Of a stretch of 64,000 nt of DNA, positions 13,019-64,000 are shown piece by piece. The stretch lies in assembly GCA_018857735.1 (NCBI GenBank), contig JABMCL010002001.1, positions 57,501 to 121,500 on the forward strand. The letters are read 5' to 3'. Within the stretch, counting starts at the first letter, position 1, and each line of letters starts with the position of its first letter. The notes under the pieces were generated by a model. The model had not been told where the DNA came from. It did no database searches and worked only from the letters and a program-made list of their open reading frames with translations. The DNA is from Alviniconcha marisindica. Taxonomy: Eukaryota; Mollusca; Gastropoda; Provannidae. A program made the translations under genes and the position numbers.

Positions 13019-15084
13019 AAAATCCACAAATAAATATAACAAGCCAACAATGTGTAACTGTCTTTTTATTTATGTTATCCATCTGCAGTAAGACATTGTT
13101 CATCAGTGTTAGACTTTCAAAACATATCGACGCCCAAAGTAAAAGTGAATTACAGCAGGAAATGACATTTGCAGTCATTGCGATGGATGCACAAAAACAA
13201 ATGTACTAAAACACCAAAGTTGCACAATGCCACGAGAGACGCCAACAGCCATTAAATATCTATCCCCACCAAGCCAGTGACAAGTTCACCAACAGTTCTT
13301 TAGCAAGTGTGCAGTTAGGAAGGATATGTAAAAAGGGACTCAGTTCCAAGTAAAGACCAAAGTTGATCTTTTTTCATGGTGCTTTATTAAACATCAAAAA
13401 TCTGACACAAGAATGACTGCTGGCATTCTAAAACAAGATCCAAACACATAAAATCTTGGACAGATTGTGTTTTTGTCCTAATAAACAGCATTCTGTTGAA
13501 ACTTTTATGTTTGGATTTTATTAAACATCAACAGAAACTGTATGGCTTATTAGGAACAGTGGGTACATTCACAGAAGTAGTATGGATAAAGTTGATCAGG
13601 CCTCAGATATAGGGTCTCAGACCTTGGCTTGAAATTGTATCTGCATAGACACCCATCGGAATCAAAAATGAAAGATGTCACATGCACAGTACCCACAAGA
13701 AAAGAAGCTCTGCAATCTTAGCTCTTTCGGCATACACATTTTTGCCTTGCTGCTCTCCCTTGAACTCATTGCACAATGAAGATTTTGGCTATAAAAAAAA
13801 AAAAAAAAATTCAAGCAATTTGGATTGCAGAAAACAACTAAACTTGCTGGATTTCCAACATACCCACATGCACCTCTGGTTCACAGAAGGCAAAGAATCT
13901 GTTTGATGAAACAGATGAAGAAAAAGATGGCAAAATTGCAACTGCACAAACTAAAGTCATTTGCATCAGACTAATCAGTGTTACAAAAAAAAAAAAAAGC
14001 CTGCCAGTTCAACAAGTCTAGTTTGCACCTAAATCCTGGCCAGCGACCATAAATACTGTTCTATCCGTTTTAATTTCTCTGATGAGATAATAAAGTAATC
14101 TTGAATTCAGTCACATTCACATGAATAACGTCAGCCACTTTCCTTCCAGAATTATGGGGCAAAGCAGTGGAGGTGGGGGTTGTTTTCATCTTCCATTGAG
14201 ATTCAAAAGTAAACCCACAGCCAAGCTGAATTATGTGTACACAGCCATTTTCCTGTGACTATTCTATGTTTGTCCTCATTATTCAGGCAGCTGCACACTC
14301 ACTTCAGAAACTGAAAGGGGGAGTAAGAGAAAACAAAAACAAATAATATGCAAATCCACCAATAAATCCACACATACAAGCATGCAGTGTATGCAGAAAA
14401 CTCAAGTTACGTAATCACTGACTTGACATGGTGTAATGCTAAACAAAAACTCCACAGGTTTTAAAATGAACATACTTTACACATGTACATGATGGTAGAT
14501 GGCCCATGAGAAATATAACAGTGCATGGACATCATATTATTCAAGCACTTCCTTTCAAACTTGCAAGTTGTATCAAAATACAGCAGTGGCAATCAAATGA
14601 GTCCATAACATCTTTTTCTGTACAGGAAGGGAGGGAGAGACAGACAGACAGAGCAACAGACAGACAGACTGACGTTTCAAGCAGACATGACAAAATGTGT
14701 GTGTGTCACAACTCGGCATAGACGTTATCACGGTCAGCGTCACTTCACGAAGGTGAACAATATCATGAATATGTATACTGTGTGCCCTTGATATGAAGCG
14801 GACAATGATATGACGAGTCTTAGTCTAAAATGGTTAACGCAAACATGATTATTTGAGTGGTACCTGATTGCAATTGCAAAGCCTACAAGATTCAGCTAGA
14901 GGTTTAAAATTAAGATTGAAATCTAAGTTATCATTTCTTGGATTCACTAACTTCATATGTGAAATGCAAGTTCACCCTTTGACTGGAACACTCACAAGAA
15001 CAAAATGCAGTAACCACCTTCTGTTTCAAGCTCCAGTAACTTTCCTTTGTTTAAAAAATGCCACTATCTCAGTCATTTGAACAT
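13019..15084. other. Intergenic, no gene recognised
   Basis: Unique AT-rich DNA with A-runs at 13792-13810 and 13986-13998. Two related 'tttattaaacatca' stretches lie at 13380-13395 and 13517-13531. A retroposon-tail-like piece 'gatgagataataaagtaatc' lies at 14080-14100. Confidence 0.5.
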
Positions 15085-15090
15085 TTTATT
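15085..15090 (-). promoter_or_regulatory. Candidate polyadenylation signal AATAAA
   Basis: This is the first canonical AATAAA downstream of the CIT stop in transcript sense, about 1.73 kb away. The motif alone is weak evidence. Confidence 0.3.
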
Positions 15091-15824
15091 GGAAAATAAA
15101 GTCACGCTTTTACAATAATGATGTTCTACCAAACATTTTGCAGACTGAGCATACACTGTACATAGATTAAAAAGCTGATGAATAATAAAAACTATTTTTT
15201 TTTAATCATTGTAATTCATTTGATTATCATGTAATTCATTGGCTCATGTCCAGAAGAAATGCAAGTGAACACAAATAATTTACACAGAATATATTATATC
15301 CACACGTAAATCACATCAGTGAAGTCAGGAAATTAAACAGCTCAGTGTTGTCTGACTCTTGGAAAATCTGCTTGCACTACTCCACTCAGACATAAAAACT
15401 CAGATTCAGTCAGATTGAGTGCTCTAAGTTATTTTTTAACTCAACTCAACATTACGCAAAAATGTCTTTCCCAGTCCGGTTTGCAGTAACCCCTGTCTGG
15501 CCTGATTCAATGCACAAGCATAAGGGTGGTGTGTGTGTCTGAGGTGAACAATGTGGACTGCCACAGAGGGTCCCAATTTTGAGGATAGCAAAAGCAGAGA
15601 TGCTGTTAAGTGTTACCTTCGGGGCTTACAACAGAATTCTACTGTCAGCATGAGAGGCAGAATTTCAAACAGATGAGTGCAGGATTGTTTTTAAATAATT
15701 GTTGTCAATGTGCGTAGTGTTGTGTTTGGCTGCACCCATTTTTTTTCAAGACACTGTGCATGCTTTACACAAGTTCTAAAAAGTTTTTGCGGTCCCTGGT
15801 TCACGTGGCGGATTCCAAACTTGT

Positions 15825-15912
15825 CAACCACAGTTGTTGTTGATGGCTTTTATATAGCGCTATTCTCTGCTCTTGAGCAGACTCACTGCGCTCGAATGTG
15901 ATTCTAAATGAG
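15825..15912. repeat. Interspersed-repeat-like segment ('ttttatatagcgctattctc')
   Basis: The stretch 'gttgttgttgatggctttta', 'tatagcgctattctctgctc' then 'actcactgcgctcgaat' resembles a dispersed repeat I associate with marine invertebrate genomes. Only one copy is in the window, so assignment rests on memory. Confidence 0.35.
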
Positions 15913-16176
15913 TAAATAGCTTTTTATAGCACGTTTTTGAATATCCATCTAAGTGGTGTACTGGCATGGCTGGCATGCCTGACATGGCTGGCATGGCTGC
16001 TAAAGGCACTGATGTTGCCCCAAAAGACCTGGAGCTGTGGTTGTCACATCCACAACGACAATGTGGCAAGAGTTGTTAGTGCAGTGAGTAATGTGAACGA
16101 GCGGATGAAACTGTCCACAGAGAGCACAGAAGCACAGATCAGTCTGGATTTCACATGCAGCGTCTCAAGTTAAAAG

Positions 16177-16821
16177 AGTGAAAGATTCCATGCTGGTCAA
16201 CTTGCCTGACCTGCTGACACTGGTCTGGCTGAGTTGACACACTGGTCAGTCTGGCCTTCAGGTACAGCATCTCAGGTGTTAAAAGAGTGAAGGATTCCAT
16301 GCGAGCAAACATGCGTGGCCTGCTGACAATGCTCTGGCTGAGTGGACAAACACTGGTCAGTCTGGCCTTCAGGCACGGCGTCTCAGGTGTTAAAAGAGTG
16401 AAGGATTCCATGCGAGCAAACATGCGCGGCCTGCTGACACTGCTCTGGCTGAACAGAAAAAACATTGGCCAGTCTGGCCTACTCCTGCCATGTCCCAAGG
16501 GTTAAGATCGGTCAAAGTGCCTGAACTGCTGGAAGTGATGCAGGAGTGGCAAAACTGCACCGGCTGGTCTGGCCTTTTAGGCGCAGCGAGTCCAGCATTT
16601 CAGAGGGTGGATTCCACACTGGTGCATGTGCTGGCACTGCTGGAACTGTTGCAGGGACTGTAAAAATGCACCGATCGGCCTGGCCTTTCAGGAGCAGCGC
16701 GTCCAGCATTTCAGAGGGTGGATTCTACGCTGGTAAAAGTGCTGGCACTGCTGGAACATCTGCAGGGACAGTAAAAATGCACCGGTCGGCCTGGCCTTTC
16801 AGGAGCAGTGCGTCCAGCATT
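16177..16821 (-). repeat. ~111-bp tandem repeats in CIT 3'UTR duplicating the C-terminal codons and stop
   Basis: Six units in two subfamilies. Those nearest the stop (starting 16812, 16701 and 16590 at 'gtccagcatttcagagggtg') each repeat the end of exon 37, so VESTL-like codons plus TGA recur. The farther three (near 16403, 16292 and 16184) are diverged ('gtgaaggattccatgcgagc'). Confidence 0.85.

Positions 16822-64000
<47,179 letters not shown>

Larger units (their letters stand above)
15091..16821 (-). other. Probable CIT 3'UTR
   Basis: From the stop codon to the first canonical AATAAA on the minus strand (15085-15090). It includes the 111-bp repeats and the 15825-15912 element. The true cleavage site cannot be seen; a nearer non-canonical signal is possible. 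Confidence 0.4.

Overview
This is a eukaryotic nuclear window. Introns use GT-AG boundaries on the minus strand, and the intergenic DNA holds tRNA-derived SINE-like pieces, a TA-flanked inverted-repeat (MITE-like) element and long CA/TG, GAAG and G-run satellites. The protein is clearly animal. The repeat style, including a SINE family carrying a GCACGTTAAAGATCC-like motif, suggests a mollusc, probably a gastropod; this is inference.

One gene accounts for nearly all recognisable coding sequence: a citron Rho-interacting kinase (CIT; Drosophila sticky) on the minus strand. It enters at the right edge of the window in the kinase C-terminal tail (the catalytic domain lies beyond base 64000) and ends at a stop codon at 16822-16824. 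I could place 37 exons with GT-AG boundaries, about 7.26 kb of coding sequence or roughly 2,419 residues. In order they encode the AGC-kinase tail (63.9 kb), a Ser/Thr/Pro-rich linker and a very long coiled coil (63.2-34.5 kb, including one 571-codon exon), a C1 zinc finger (31.9-29.3 kb), a PH domain (29.3-27.4 kb), a CNH domain (24.9-18.1 kb), and a short tail ending in a class I PDZ ligand (16.9 kb). The reading phase is consistent at every junction except between exons 3 and 4, where one nucleotide (or a small exon of length 3n+1) is missing.

The 5' (right) three quarters of the window is therefore a single gene body. The left 15 kb contains no protein gene I can support. It holds a CpG-richer, CCAAT- and GC-box-bearing stretch at about 10.5-11.5 kb that could be a promoter, a 629-bp MITE at 8.8-9.4 kb, retroposon tails, and dinucleotide satellites.

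The most striking structure is in the introns. Most introns carry a minisatellite directly beside an exon. In at least eight cases the repeat unit contains the exon edge itself with its splice site: the donor side of exons 7, 15, 24 and 25, and the acceptor side of exons 10, 14, 26 and 31. The intron between exons 25 and 26 is almost entirely two arrays, one grown from each flanking exon edge, so it contains about 27 copies of the true donor and about 16 of the true acceptor. The terminal exon shows the same thing in another form: a 111-bp unit repeats the last codons and stop codon into the 3'UTR. The coding sequence is affected too, with seven 72-bp (24-residue) coiled-coil repeats in exon 14. 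I regard this exon-edge-seeded tandem amplification as the window's candidate undescribed phenomenon.
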